The notes under the pieces are model-generated. The model saw nothing but the letters and a program-made list of their open reading frames with translations. It was not told the DNA's origin and made no database searches. From Stigmatella ashevillena (GTDB taxonomy: Bacteria > Myxococcota > Myxococcia > Myxococcales > Myxococcaceae): a DNA stretch of 64,000 nt. The stretch covers positions 8,550,425-8,614,424 of the forward strand of contig NZ_JAQNDM010000002.1 of assembly GCF_028368975.1 (NCBI RefSeq), in the 5' to 3' direction. The translations under genes were made by a program, and so were the position numbers. This document shows, one piece after another, positions 38,548 to 47,433 of this stretch (within the stretch, counting starts at the first letter, position 1; every line of letters begins with the position of its first letter).

Positions 38548-39978
38548 ATGGGCAAGTCACGGGTGTTCGATGCGCGCAGCCGGATGCCAGTTTCCGCCGA
38601 GGAGCTGTTCGCCTGGCATACCCGGGAGGGGGCCTTCGAGCGTCTGACGCCCCCGTGGGAAACCATGGAAGTCCTGGAGCGCCAAGGGGAGGGGATTCAC
38701 GAAGGGGCGAAGGCGGTGATGCGGATGCGCCTGGGGCCGGTGCCGAGAAAGTGGGTGGCTCGGCACACGCAGTATGTGGAGGGCGCGCTCTTCCAGGATG
38801 AGCAGGAGTCGGGTCCCTTCGCGCGGTGGGTGCATACCCACCGGATGGTGCCCGAGTCGCCCGCGTCCTCGAGCATGGAGGACATGGTGGAATACGCCCT
38901 TCCCCTGGGCCTGCTGGGGCAGGGGGTGGGGGGCGGGTTTGCTCGCCGGACGCTGGAGCGGATGTTCTCGTACCGGCACGCGGTCCTCCGGGCGGACCTT
39001 CGCCGGCATGCCGCCTTCGCGGAGCAGGGCCCTCTCACGGTGGCGGTGAGCGGGGCCACGGGGCTGGTGGGCCGTGCGCTCGTGCCCTTCCTGACCGCCG
39101 GGGGCCACCGGGTGCGGCGGCTGGTGCGGGGGCGCCCGGAGGCGGCGCGGGGTGACGTGGTCTGGAACCCATCCCAGGGAGCGCTCGATACCGCCGCCCT
39201 GGAGGGCGTGGACGCGGTGGTGCACCTGGCGGGTGAGAACGTGGCGCAGCGCTGGACACCCGCGGCCCAGGAGCGCATCCGCCGCAGCCGCACGGAGGGC
39301 ACGCGGGTGGTGTGTGAAGCCCTGGCGCGGTTGAAGCGCAAGCCCCGCGTCCTGGTGAGTGCCTCGGCCGTTGGCTTCTACGGGGACCGGGGGGAAGAGG
39401 TCCTGACGGAGGCCAGCGGTTCGGGAGAGGGGTTTCTGGCCAGCGTGGTCCGGGACTGGGAGGCGGCGGTGGCCCCCGCGCGGGAGGCGGGCATCCGGGT
39501 GGTGCACCTGCGCATTGGCGTCGTGATGGACGCCCGGGGGGGCGCGCTGGCGAAGCTGGTGCCCGCGTTCCTTCTGGGCGGAGGGGGGCGCGTGGGCAGT
39601 GGCCAGCAGTGGATGAGCTGGGTGTCGCTCGAGGATGTGCTGGGGCTGGCGCACTTCGCCCTGATGAAGCCTGAGCTGAGCGGGCCCGTCAATGCGGTGG
39701 CGCCCCGGGCCGTGCGCCAGGAAGAGTTCGCCCGGATCCTGGGACGGGTGCTCTCGCGGCCCTCGGTGTTCCCGCTGCCCGCCGTGGCGGTGCGCACCGT
39801 GTTCGGCCAGATGGGCCAGGAGGCGCTGCTGGATGGCGCCCACGTGCGTCCCGAGGTCGCCGAGCGCCAGGGCTTCTCCTTCTTGCACCCGGAGTTGGAG
39901 GAGGCCCTGCGCTTCACGCTCGGGCGTACCACCGCGGGGGCCCAGTTCATGCACGGCCTGGCCGCCAAAGTCCCTTGA
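38548..39978 (+). CDS. TIGR01777-family epimerase fused to SRPBCC domain
   Basis: A 476-residue two-domain protein. Residues 1-155 form a SRPBCC/START-like ligand-binding domain (MPVSAEELFAWHTREGAFER, VARHTQYVEGALFQDEQ). Residues 163-476 form a TIGR01777-type extended SDR related to YfcH: SGATGLVGRALVPFL, VWNPSQGALD, VVHLAGENVAQRWTP, LVSASAVGFYGDRGEE, HLRIGVVMDARGGAL, SWVSLEDVLGL. The fusion is common in actinobacteria and myxobacteria. The substrate is unknown, and the SRPBCC part suggests a hydrophobic one. The YxxxK site is represented only by FYGDRGEE, where Lys is not conserved, as I recall for this family. Confidence 0.88.
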   Translation: MGKSRVFDARSRMPVSAEELFAWHTREGAFERLTPPWETMEVLERQGEGIHEGAKAVMRMRLGPVPRKWVARHTQYVEGALFQDEQESGPFARWVHTHRMVPESPASSSMEDMVEYALPLGLLGQGVGGGFARRTLERMFSYRHAVLRADLRRHAAFAEQGPLTVAVSGATGLVGRALVPFLTAGGHRVRRLVRGRPEAARGDVVWNPSQGALDTAALEGVDAVVHLAGENVAQRWTPAAQERIRRSRTEGTRVVCEALARLKRKPRVLVSASAVGFYGDRGEEVLTEASGSGEGFLASVVRDWEAAVAPAREAGIRVVHLRIGVVMDARGGALAKLVPAFLLGGGGRVGSGQQWMSWVSLEDVLGLAHFALMKPELSGPVNAVAPRAVRQEEFARILGRVLSRPSVFPLPAVAVRTVFGQMGQEALLDGAHVRPEVAERQGFSFLHPELEEALRFTLGRTTAGAQFMHGLAAKVP

Positions 39979-40039
39979 CAATCATCTCGGGTGAGCCATT
40001 TAGGACGCGCATTTTTCCGCACGGTACAGAGGGTCCCCG

Positions 40040-40981
40040 ATGATTCAGGTGGAAGGGCTCAGCAAGTACTACGGCGAGCATGCGGCGGTTCGAGATCTCT
40101 CCTTTTCCATCGGCAAGGGCGAGGTCATCGGCTTCCTGGGGCTCAATGGCGCTGGGAAGACGACGACACTGAAAATCCTGGGGTGTGTGTTGTTGCCCAC
40201 CTCGGGCCGGGTCGTCATCGACGGGTTCGACGTGGTGAAGAATCCCCACGAGGTCCGTCAGCGCATCGGATTTCTGCCGGACACGCCGCCGCTGTACGAC
40301 GAGATGACGGTGGGGGAGTACCTGGCGTTCGTGGCCCAGCTGCGCGGGGTTCAGGCGAAGGACGCCAAGGCCCACGTCGCCGAGGCAGAGGAAAAGACGG
40401 GCCTGCGGGAGGTGGATGGGGTGCTCATCTCCACGCTCAGCCACGGTTACCGGCAGCGCGTGGGGGTGGCGCAGGCGCTGGTGCATCGGCCTGCGTTTCT
40501 CATCTTGGATGAGCCCACGAGCGGGTTGGACCCGGCGCAGATTCGCGGCATGCGCGAGCTGATCCGGGGCCTCAAGGGCTCTCACACGGTGCTCGTCTCC
40601 AGCCACATCCTGCCGGAGATCAGCGAGACGTGTGACCGGCTGCTCATCGTCCATGGCGGACAGCTCGTGGCGCAAGGCGCGGAGGAAGAACTGGCGCGCA
40701 AGATGGGCGGTGGCTCCATCGAGGTGGAGGTCCGCGGGGACAAGGCGCGGGCGGTCGAGGCGCTCCAGGCCATCGGGCCGGTGAGCGTGACGCACGAGGA
40801 GGGTGGGGTGGTGGGGTTGCGCGTGGAGGCCTCGCCGGAGCTGCGGCCGAGGGTGGCGCAAGTGCTGGTAGGCGCGGGCCTGGAGTTGCTGCGGCTGGAC
40901 CGTGGCGCGGAGCGGCTGGAGTCCATCTTCCTGCGGCTGACGCAGAGTGGCGGAATCGTTTCCCGGGAGGTGGCCTCGTGA
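40040..40981 (+). CDS. ABC transporter ATP-binding protein (GldA-like)
   Basis: A 313-residue ATPase. It shows Walker A GLNGAGKTTTLKIL, Q-loop region IGFLPDTPPLYDEMTVGEYL, signature LSHGYRQRVGVAQAL, Walker B FLILDEPTSGLDP, and the H-loop VSSHILPEI. A C-terminal extension of about 85 residues (EVRGDKARAVEALQAIGPV) is usual for the GldA/NatA class. It energises the membrane proteins encoded next. Its stop overlaps the permease start by four bases. The start ATG 40040 lies in a 60-base gap after the TIGR01777 gene, where the operon promoter must be. Confidence 0.9.
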   Translation: MIQVEGLSKYYGEHAAVRDLSFSIGKGEVIGFLGLNGAGKTTTLKILGCVLLPTSGRVVIDGFDVVKNPHEVRQRIGFLPDTPPLYDEMTVGEYLAFVAQLRGVQAKDAKAHVAEAEEKTGLREVDGVLISTLSHGYRQRVGVAQALVHRPAFLILDEPTSGLDPAQIRGMRELIRGLKGSHTVLVSSHILPEISETCDRLLIVHGGQLVAQGAEEELARKMGGGSIEVEVRGDKARAVEALQAIGPVSVTHEEGGVVGLRVEASPELRPRVAQVLVGAGLELLRLDRGAERLESIFLRLTQSGGIVSREVAS

Positions 40982-41700
40982 AGGCGCTGCTCATTGCCCG
41001 TCGCGAGCTCGCGGGTTACCTGCGCACGCTCAGCGGCTACATCATCATCGCGGTCATCCTGGGGTTGAACGGGTTGTTCTTCAACGCGTTCGCCCTGGGC
41101 AAGGCGGCGGAGCGCTCCGCGACGGTGCTGTCCAACTTCTTCTACTACTCGAGCGGCTTCACCATCGTGGCCTCCGTGTTCATCTCCATGCGCCTGCTGG
41201 CCGAGGAGCGGCAGTCGGGCACGTTGCCGCTGCTGTACTCCTCGCCGGTGAGAGACCGGGACATCGTGCTGGGCAAGTACCTGGCCGGGCTGGTGTTCCT
41301 GGCCCTCTACCTGGCCTGCACGGTCTACATGCCGCTGATGGTGATGGTGAACGGCAAGGTGTCCGCCGGGCACATCGCCGCGGGCTACCTGGGGCTGCTG
41401 CTGCTGGGCAGCGCGTCCCTGGCGGTGGGCACGTTCGGCTCGGCGCTGGCGCGCAATCAGCTCCTGGCCGCCATCCTCACCGCGTGCATGCTGGTGGGGC
41501 TCATCGTTTGCTGGCTGCTGGCGCGCATCACCGCCCAGCCCTTGTCGGATGTGTTCAGCGCGCTGTCCTTGTGGAACCAGCACTTCCCGCCCTTCCAGGC
41601 CGGGCTGGTGCACGTCCGGGACGTTGCCTATTACCTGCTCGTCACCTACGTGGCGCTCTTCGGGGCCACGCGGGTGCTCGAGGCGCGGAGGTGGCGATGA
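40978..41700 (+). CDS. ABC-2 type permease (GldF-like)
   Basis: A 240-residue membrane protein with about six helices (GYIIIAVILGLNGLFFNAF, FFYYSSGFTIVASVFISMRL, YLAGLVFLALYLACTVYMPL, IAAGYLGLLLLGSASLAVG, LLAAILTACMLVGLIVCWLL, and a C-terminal one). The block MRLLAEERQSGTLPLLYSSP is the cytoplasmic coupling segment typical of ABC-2 permeases of the GldF/NosY group. It overlaps both neighbours by four bases, so the transporter subunits are translationally coupled. Confidence 0.88.
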   Translation: MKALLIARRELAGYLRTLSGYIIIAVILGLNGLFFNAFALGKAAERSATVLSNFFYYSSGFTIVASVFISMRLLAEERQSGTLPLLYSSPVRDRDIVLGKYLAGLVFLALYLACTVYMPLMVMVNGKVSAGHIAAGYLGLLLLGSASLAVGTFGSALARNQLLAAILTACMLVGLIVCWLLARITAQPLSDVFSALSLWNQHFPPFQAGLVHVRDVAYYLLVTYVALFGATRVLEARRWR

Positions 41701-43553
41701 ACCCGCGGGGAAGCAGTCTTTCGTCGACGGTGCTGTTCGTGGCCGTGCTGGTGGGCAGCCTCATCGCCGAGCGCATCGCCGGCGCGGGCACCTCTCTCAC
41801 CGCCGTCATGGTGATCCGGCTCGGGGTGCTCCTGGCGATCATCGCCTGGGGCGCCGTGCGCAGTGTGCGGGTGAGCGGTGAGCGCCGGGTGCTGTGGCGC
41901 TGGACGCTGCTCTGTTACGGGGTGGCCTTCCTGGGTCTGCTGCTCTACACCGCCCAGTCGGAGCTGGGGACCCGGCTGTTGGGCTCGCCCCTCGCGCAAG
42001 CCGCGCCGAAGTGGGCCGTGGCCTTCCAGGTGCTCTTCCCCGCGCTGATCGTCTTGGGGCTGGTGCCGCTGGCGCTGCTGGAGGTCTCGGCCGCGGCCAT
42101 GGTGCGCGCGCCGGTGCTGGAGACGGAGCGGGCCCGGGGCGCGCTCTTCTCGGGCCTGGGCACGGCCTTCGTGCTCATCTTCGCCTTCTCGGCCATGTAC
42201 GTGGCCACCCAGCTCGATGCGACCTGGGACCTGTCCTATTTCCGCACCGCACGGCCAGGGGAGTCCATGCGCAAGGTGGTGCGGGGCCTCAACGAGCCCC
42301 TTCAGGTGACGTCCTTCTTCCCACCGGCCAATGACGTGGGAGACCAGGTGGAGCAGTACCTCCGCGAGCTCGGCCAGGAGTCTCCCCAGCTCCAGGTGGA
42401 GCGGTTGGACCAAGCCGTGGAACCGGTCCGGGCGCGGACCCTGGGGGTGACCACCAACGGCGTGGTCGTCTTCTCCAAGGGAGACAAGCGCGAGGTCTAC
42501 ACGGTGGGGCTGGAGCTGGACCGGGCCCGCGGACAGTTGCAGCGGTTGGACCAGGAGGCCCAGCGGCGGTTGCTGACGGTGGCCCGTCCCCGGCGGGTCG
42601 TTTACTTCACCACCGGTCATGGGGAGCGCTCGGATGGGCGCGGGGTGCCGGGGGAGACGCCCCGGCCGGGCATCAACCAGCTCAAGGAGCTGATCCGAGC
42701 ACAGAACGCGGAGTTGCAGAACCTGGGGGCTTCCGAGGGCTTGGGTTCGGAGGTTCCGCGTGACGCGGCGGTGGTGATCCTCATGGGCCCCACGAAGGAG
42801 TTTCTCCCCGAGGAGGTGGCGGCCCTTCGCGAGTACGAGGAGCGGGGCGGAAGGCTGTGGATCGCGTTGGATCCCGACGGCCCCTCGTATGATGCGCTGC
42901 TGGAGCCGTTGGGCCTGCGCTACCTGAACACGCCCCTTGCCAATGATCAGGTGTTCTTCCGGACGACGCGTCAGTTGAGCGATCGGGGGAACCTGGGAAC
43001 GGCCACGTTCTCCTCGCATCCCTCCGCGTCCACGCTGTCCTCGTTGGGCACTCAGGCCCCGGTGGCCTTCTTGAGCGCGGGGGCGCTGGAGCCGCGCAAC
43101 CCGCTGCCCCCTGGGTTGGGACAGGACATCACGGTGAAGTCCCATGAGGCGACGTTCCTCGACAAGGACCGCGACTTCACGGAGGACCCCGGGGAGGAGC
43201 GCCGCCCCTGGCCGCTCGTGGTGGCCGTGGAGAAGGCCACCCAGGGCAAGGACGTCATGAGGGCCGTGGTGATGGCCGACTCGGATGCGCTGTCGGACGG
43301 GGTGGTGCCGAACCTGGCCAATTCCTACTTGGTGTTGGACACGCTGCGCTGGCTCACCGGCGAGGAATCCATCTCCGGGGCTGTGTCCAGTGAGGAGGAC
43401 GTTCCCATCCAGCATACGCGTGAGCAGGACGTCGCCTGGTTCTACACGACCGTCTTCCTGGGCCCTGTGCTGGTGTTGGGGGTGGGCTTCTTCGTGACCC
43501 GGCGGCGAGGCAAGCGGGCGCCGCGGGATGTGGTGGAAGGGAGTGCACGATGA
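41697..43553 (+). CDS. GldG-family ABC transporter accessory protein
   Basis: A 618-residue protein from ATG 41697, overlapping the permease stop (ATGA). It has four N-terminal hydrophobic helices within the first 185 residues, a large extracytoplasmic domain of the GldG/ABC_transp_aux type (LNEPLQVTSFFPPAND, VVYFTTGHGERSDGRG, AAVVILMGPTKEFLPEEVAAL, GGRLWIALDPDGPSYD), and a final helix (FLGPVLVLGVGFFVTRRRG). The domain resembles the type-1 glutamine-amidotransferase-like fold of IFT52/GldG proteins. In Flavobacterium GldAFG supports gliding; the role here is open. Confidence 0.85.
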   Translation: MNPRGSSLSSTVLFVAVLVGSLIAERIAGAGTSLTAVMVIRLGVLLAIIAWGAVRSVRVSGERRVLWRWTLLCYGVAFLGLLLYTAQSELGTRLLGSPLAQAAPKWAVAFQVLFPALIVLGLVPLALLEVSAAAMVRAPVLETERARGALFSGLGTAFVLIFAFSAMYVATQLDATWDLSYFRTARPGESMRKVVRGLNEPLQVTSFFPPANDVGDQVEQYLRELGQESPQLQVERLDQAVEPVRARTLGVTTNGVVVFSKGDKREVYTVGLELDRARGQLQRLDQEAQRRLLTVARPRRVVYFTTGHGERSDGRGVPGETPRPGINQLKELIRAQNAELQNLGASEGLGSEVPRDAAVVILMGPTKEFLPEEVAALREYEERGGRLWIALDPDGPSYDALLEPLGLRYLNTPLANDQVFFRTTRQLSDRGNLGTATFSSHPSASTLSSLGTQAPVAFLSAGALEPRNPLPPGLGQDITVKSHEATFLDKDRDFTEDPGEERRPWPLVVAVEKATQGKDVMRAVVMADSDALSDGVVPNLANSYLVLDTLRWLTGEESISGAVSSEEDVPIQHTREQDVAWFYTTVFLGPVLVLGVGFFVTRRRGKRAPRDVVEGSAR

Positions 43554-44617
43554 ACACGCGAGGGGTATGGGTGCAAGGCGTGCTCGCCGTGGTGGGGTTG
43601 GTGGCGGCGTTCTTCGTCTGGCAGCGCGAGCCCGAGGGGATTCCAGGAGAGGTGACGGTCCTGGACGTTTCCAAGCGGTCGCTCCAGCGGGTGCGGTACG
43701 AAGATGCATCCCGCACGGCGGAGCTGTACCGCGATCCCAACGATGAAGAGACGGTCTGGCTTCAGCTCGGGACCAAGTCTCCCCCGCTGCCGGCTGTCAC
43801 CACGCCGGAGGGTGTCGCGGATGGCGGTGTCGCGGATGGCGGTGTCGCGGATGGCGGTGTCGCGGATGGAGGGGCAGCGGATGCGGGTGTTCCTGCTCCC
43901 CCCGCACCTCCCAGGCAGCTGCGCGGCAACGAGATGGCGAAGAACCTGTTTGCCCGGCTCGTGCCGTTGAAGGCCACGCGAGCCCTGGGGGAACTCGACG
44001 AGAAGAAGCAGGAGGAACTCGGACTGACGAACAGTCCCCGGAAGCTGACGCTGACGGTGGACGGGCGCGAGCAATCCTTCACCCTGGCCTCTCCTTCGGG
44101 GACTTCCTGGGGCAGCCCGTACCTGCGCCGCGAGGATGGCCGGGTCTTCTTGCTGGGCCCCGCGCTTCTGCCGGACTTGGAGAATGCCTCGAGCCGTCTC
44201 GTGGACCGTCGCAAGCACACCTTCGAGATGGGTGACTTCGACGCCTTCACGGTGTTCCAAGGTAAGGCTTCGCGCGCCTTCGTGGTGAATGGCAAGCCGC
44301 CGTCGCCCGTGACGGTCGCTCCGCAAGGCACCCCGGACAAGCAGGATGAGTTCGCCCGGAACTGGTTTGATCGCGTGTGGCGGCTCGTGCCTTCGGAGCT
44401 GCTCGGGAAGGGCGAAGAGCCTCCCGGTGGGGCGCCCGAGGAAGTCTTCCGGGTGGAGTTCCGCAAGGGGGAGAAGCAGACAGGTTTCGCCCTCGTGGCG
44501 AGGGGCGTCAAAGGCGACTTCTATCTGCGGACCGAGCAGTTGCCGGGCTGGGCAAAGCTGCCCTCCGGCGTGGACACGCTCGCCTCGGAGGCCGTCAAGG
44601 TGAGCCAGGGCCATTGA
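43550..44617 (+). CDS. DUF4340-domain protein of the GldAFG operon
   Basis: A 355-residue protein with one N-terminal helix (GVLAVVGLVAAFFVWQREP) as anchor or signal and the rest outside the membrane. The pattern LDVSKRSLQRVRYED and the later LVDRRKHTFEMGDFDAFTVF fit the DUF4340 family that often follows gldG-like genes. Residues near 85-110 carry a GVADG repeat encoded by a 15-base tandem repeat. It overlaps the gldG-like stop by four bases, completing a four-gene coupled operon. The molecular function is unknown. Confidence 0.8.
   Translation: MNTRGVWVQGVLAVVGLVAAFFVWQREPEGIPGEVTVLDVSKRSLQRVRYEDASRTAELYRDPNDEETVWLQLGTKSPPLPAVTTPEGVADGGVADGGVADGGVADGGAADAGVPAPPAPPRQLRGNEMAKNLFARLVPLKATRALGELDEKKQEELGLTNSPRKLTLTVDGREQSFTLASPSGTSWGSPYLRREDGRVFLLGPALLPDLENASSRLVDRRKHTFEMGDFDAFTVFQGKASRAFVVNGKPPSPVTVAPQGTPDKQDEFARNWFDRVWRLVPSELLGKGEEPPGGAPEEVFRVEFRKGEKQTGFALVARGVKGDFYLRTEQLPGWAKLPSGVDTLASEAVKVSQGH
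43811..43870 (+). repeat. Four tandem copies of a 15-base repeat inside the DUF4340 gene
   Basis: The unit GGTGTCGCGGATGGC occurs at 43811, 43826, 43841 and 43856, the last copy with a final A. It encodes a flexible GVADG linker, and in-frame copy-number change would alter linker length without breaking the gene. Confidence 0.95.
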
Positions 44618-44624
44618 GCCCCGT

Positions 44625-45041
44625 TCATGCCCTCGCTGGGCTCACGCGCCGCAGCCCGGCGTATTGCAGCCCGGCGAAGGCGGCGACCGCCAGCGCCTGG
44701 CCCAGGGTGAAGAGGTAGCCCAGGGCCGTGGGGTCCGCCCATCCGGTCACGAGCAGCAGCACGCTGTCGAGGGCCCACAGCAGGTTGTAGCCCACGATGG
44801 CCCAGACGAGGCGCTGGGGGATGGAGGCCTTGGAAGAGAGAAACACCAACAGGGCGGCGAAGGGCAGCAGGCTGAGGCCGGCGGTCCTCAGCAGGGCCAC
44901 GTTCAGCCCCAGGAGGCTGCCCAGCGGGCTGGCGGCGATCAGCATCAAGGCCCCCGTGGCGCCACTGACAGCCCCATCGGCCAGCAAGGCACGGCGAAGC
45001 AGATTCCACGGGGCCGTCGTTACCGCAGTCGTTGTGCTCAT
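44625..45041 (-). CDS. Small integral membrane protein, unknown function
   Basis: A 138-residue protein from ATG 45041, preceded by AGGAGA at good spacing. Four hydrophobic helices are visible (GAVSGATGALMLIAASPLGS, LSLLPFAALLVFLSS, VWAIVGYNLLWALDSVLLLV, YLFTLGQALAVAAFAGLQY). The pattern resembles small SPW/DUF-type membrane proteins of unknown function. It is divergent from an XRE-family regulator gene 113 bases away, so it may be that regulator's target. Confidence 0.75.
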   Translation of the reverse strand: MSTTTAVTTAPWNLLRRALLADGAVSGATGALMLIAASPLGSLLGLNVALLRTAGLSLLPFAALLVFLSSKASIPQRLVWAIVGYNLLWALDSVLLLVTGWADPTALGYLFTLGQALAVAAFAGLQYAGLRRVSPARA

Positions 45042-45154
45042 CTCACGCGTTCTCCTGTGAAGGGTGGCGCCGCGTCGGGCGAACCACCCTGGGTTCAGGC
45101 ACAAAATGCGTGGCCGGGGTTCCGGAGTCGATTACCTCTGAGGGAATTGGCGGG

Positions 45155-46012
45155 ATGACGTCATGGGCCTATCGTCGGGTCATGACGATCCCGAGCGCCT
45201 CGTCAGGCCGTCCCGTGGGAGAGCTGTTGCGCGTGTGGCGCGAGCGCCGGGGGCTCAGTCAGCTCCACCTGGCGTGCCGCGCGGAGGTCTCCAGCCGGCA
45301 CGTCAGCTTCCTGGAAACAGGCCGCTCTCAGCCCAGCCGGGAGATGCTGCTCCACCTCGCCGAGGAGCTGGAGATTCCGCTGCGTGAGCGGAATGCCTTG
45401 CTGATGGCCGCCGGGTATGCCCCCGTCTACGCCGAGAGGAGCCTCGATGATCCTGCCCTCCAGGCCACACGGGAAGCCGTCGAACTCGTGCTCAAGGGGC
45501 ACGAGCCCTATCCCGCGCTCGCCGTGGACAGGCACTGGAGACTGGTGTCCGCCAATCGCGCCCTGGGCCTGCTGTTGACTGGCATCGCGCCCGAGTTGCT
45601 CCAGCCGCCGGTCAATGTCCTGCGGCTCAGCCTGCACCCTTCGGGGCTTGCGCCGCGCATCATCAACCTGGAGCAGTGGCGGGAGCATCTGCTGACGCGC
45701 TTGCGCCATCAGGTCGAACTCACGGCCGATCCGGTCCTCTCCGCGCTCCATGAAGAGCTTCGGGGTTACTCGGCGCAGAAGCCCCGCTCCCGAGGGACAG
45801 ACCGGGAGCACGAGGCGGCGGCGGTGGTCGTCCCCCTTCGCCTGGAGACGGCCGTGGGGAACCTCTCGTTCTTCAGCACCATCACCGTCTTCGGCACCCC
45901 CATCGACATCACCCTCTCGGAGCTGGCGATCGAGGCCTTCTTCCCGGCGGACCCAGCGACCGCCGAGGCGTTGCGGCGGCTGGTCGGCGAGGCTGCGCAG
46001 AAGGCCCCGTGA
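45155..46012 (+). CDS. XRE-family regulator with MmyB-like ligand-binding domain
   Basis: A regulator of 285 residues from ATG 45155 (GAGGG about 10 bases upstream) or 276 from ATG 45182. The N-terminal helix-turn-helix (GELLRVWRERRGLSQLHLA, EVSSRHVSFLETGRSQPSRE) is followed by the MmyB-type domain: YPALAVDRHWRLVSANRALG, LRLSLHPSGLAPRIINLEQW and FGTPIDITLSELAIEAFFPA. MmyB-like proteins bind a small hydrophobic ligand and usually control an adjacent divergent oxidoreductase or membrane gene. Here the divergent gene encodes a four-helix membrane protein, its likely target. Confidence 0.88.
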   Translation: MTSWAYRRVMTIPSASSGRPVGELLRVWRERRGLSQLHLACRAEVSSRHVSFLETGRSQPSREMLLHLAEELEIPLRERNALLMAAGYAPVYAERSLDDPALQATREAVELVLKGHEPYPALAVDRHWRLVSANRALGLLLTGIAPELLQPPVNVLRLSLHPSGLAPRIINLEQWREHLLTRLRHQVELTADPVLSALHEELRGYSAQKPRSRGTDREHEAAAVVVPLRLETAVGNLSFFSTITVFGTPIDITLSELAIEAFFPADPATAEALRRLVGEAAQKAP

Positions 46013-46127
46013 GCCGGGCTGCCTGCACCGTTCCTGGGCAGCCCGGACTCCCAGGGCTCCCATGCTCGGGTCTCCACCGAGGGGTGCTGGCAGGTGGGCG
46101 AGGCTTGGGTTAGAGGCGCATGACCCC

Positions 46128-47417
46128 ATGGCATCTCCCCTGGCTTCTCCCCGCCCCCTGTCCGTTTTCCGCCATCGCGACTTCCGGTTCTACCAACTGG
46201 CCCGGCTGTGCGCGGTGCTGGCCGTCCAGATTGAGTCGGTGGCCATTGGCTGGCAGATCTACACACTGACCGGGAGTGCTCTGGCGCTGGGCTACACGGG
46301 CCTGGCGCAGTTCCTGCCCTTCTTCGTCTTCGCCCTGTTCGGCGGCCAGTTGGCGGACCGGGTGGACCGCCGCGCCATCCTGGTGGTGTGCCAGGCGGTC
46401 ATGCTGCTGTGCAGTTTGTTGCTCCTCGCCTTCACGCTGGGCCACATCGAGGACGTGCGCTTCGTCTATGGGGTGCTGGTGCTCTTCGGGACGGCGCGGG
46501 CCTTCTATGCGCCCGCGGGCTCGGCGCTGACGCCTCGCTTGGTCCCCGCCGAGGACCTCACGCGTGCGGTGGCCATCAATTCCACCAGTTGGCAGGTGGC
46601 CACCATCGCGGGCCCCGCGGTGGGCGGGTTGCTGTACGGCTGGGCGGGGGCCGAGGGCGCCTACATCGGCTCTGCCTCGCTGTGCGCGCTCAGCGTGGTG
46701 TGGATGCTGGCCTTGAAGGTGAGGACAGGGCGCTCCTCCCATTCATCGTTCTCCATGGAGTCGCTGCTGGCGGGGTTCCGGTTCGTGCGCCGCCAGCGGT
46801 TGCTGCTGGGCAGCATCACCCTGGACCTGTTCGCCGTGCTGTTCGGCGGGGCGGTGGCGTTGCTGCCCATCTACGCGCGGGACGTGCTGCACACGGGCCC
46901 CTGGGGCATGGGCTTGCTGCGCAGCGCTCCCGCCCTGGGGGCTGCTGGTGTTGCCGTCGTTCTGGCCTCTCGTCCGCTGGGCAATCGGGCGGGATGGAAG
47001 ATGTTCATCTCGGTGGCCATCTTCGGCGTGGCGACGCTCGTCTTCGGGCTCAGCCACTGGCTCCCCCTGTCCGTGGTGGCCCTGGCGGTGGCAGGGGCGG
47101 CGGACATGGTGAGCGTGGTGGTGCGCGGCACGCTGGAGATGGTGGCCACGCCGGACGAGATGCGCGGCCGCGTGGGGGCGGTGAACATGATGTGCGTGGG
47201 TGCTTCCAATGAGCTGGGGGAGTTCCGTGCGGGCGCCTTCGCCGAGCACCTGGGGCCGGTGACCGCGGTGATTTCCGGTGCGGTAGGCACGCTGGTGGTG
47301 GTGGCGCTCTGGGCCCTGGCCTTTCCCGAGCTGCGGCGGGTGGACGAACTGGAGCAGGCGGCTCGCGAGCCACTTCCGGACGAGGGAGGCGCCGTGGCCA
47401 CTCCTTCCTCGCACTGA
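46128..47417 (+). CDS. MFS exporter (EntS-like)
   Basis: A 429-residue transporter starting at ATG 46128 with 12 predicted helices. LSVFRHRDFRFYQLARL opens the protein, then IGWQIYTLTGSALALGYTGL, and the MFS motif A equivalent FGGQLADRVDRRAIL between helices 2 and 3. The second half has RPLGNRAGWKMFISVAIFG and EMVATPDEMRGRVGAVNMM. This layout fits the enterobactin-exporter (EntS) group of drug or siderophore exporters. No siderophore genes are near, so the substrate is unknown. It follows the XRE regulator on the same strand after a 115-base gap. Confidence 0.87.
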   Translation: MASPLASPRPLSVFRHRDFRFYQLARLCAVLAVQIESVAIGWQIYTLTGSALALGYTGLAQFLPFFVFALFGGQLADRVDRRAILVVCQAVMLLCSLLLLAFTLGHIEDVRFVYGVLVLFGTARAFYAPAGSALTPRLVPAEDLTRAVAINSTSWQVATIAGPAVGGLLYGWAGAEGAYIGSASLCALSVVWMLALKVRTGRSSHSSFSMESLLAGFRFVRRQRLLLGSITLDLFAVLFGGAVALLPIYARDVLHTGPWGMGLLRSAPALGAAGVAVVLASRPLGNRAGWKMFISVAIFGVATLVFGLSHWLPLSVVALAVAGAADMVSVVVRGTLEMVATPDEMRGRVGAVNMMCVGASNELGEFRAGAFAEHLGPVTAVISGAVGTLVVVALWALAFPELRRVDELEQAAREPLPDEGGAVATPSSH

Positions 47418-47433
47418 GTTTTCCAGGAGGGGC

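Noticed and set aside
43811-43870. Possible CRISPR-like repeats
   Set aside because: The 15-base units are directly adjacent with no spacers and lie in frame inside a coding sequence.
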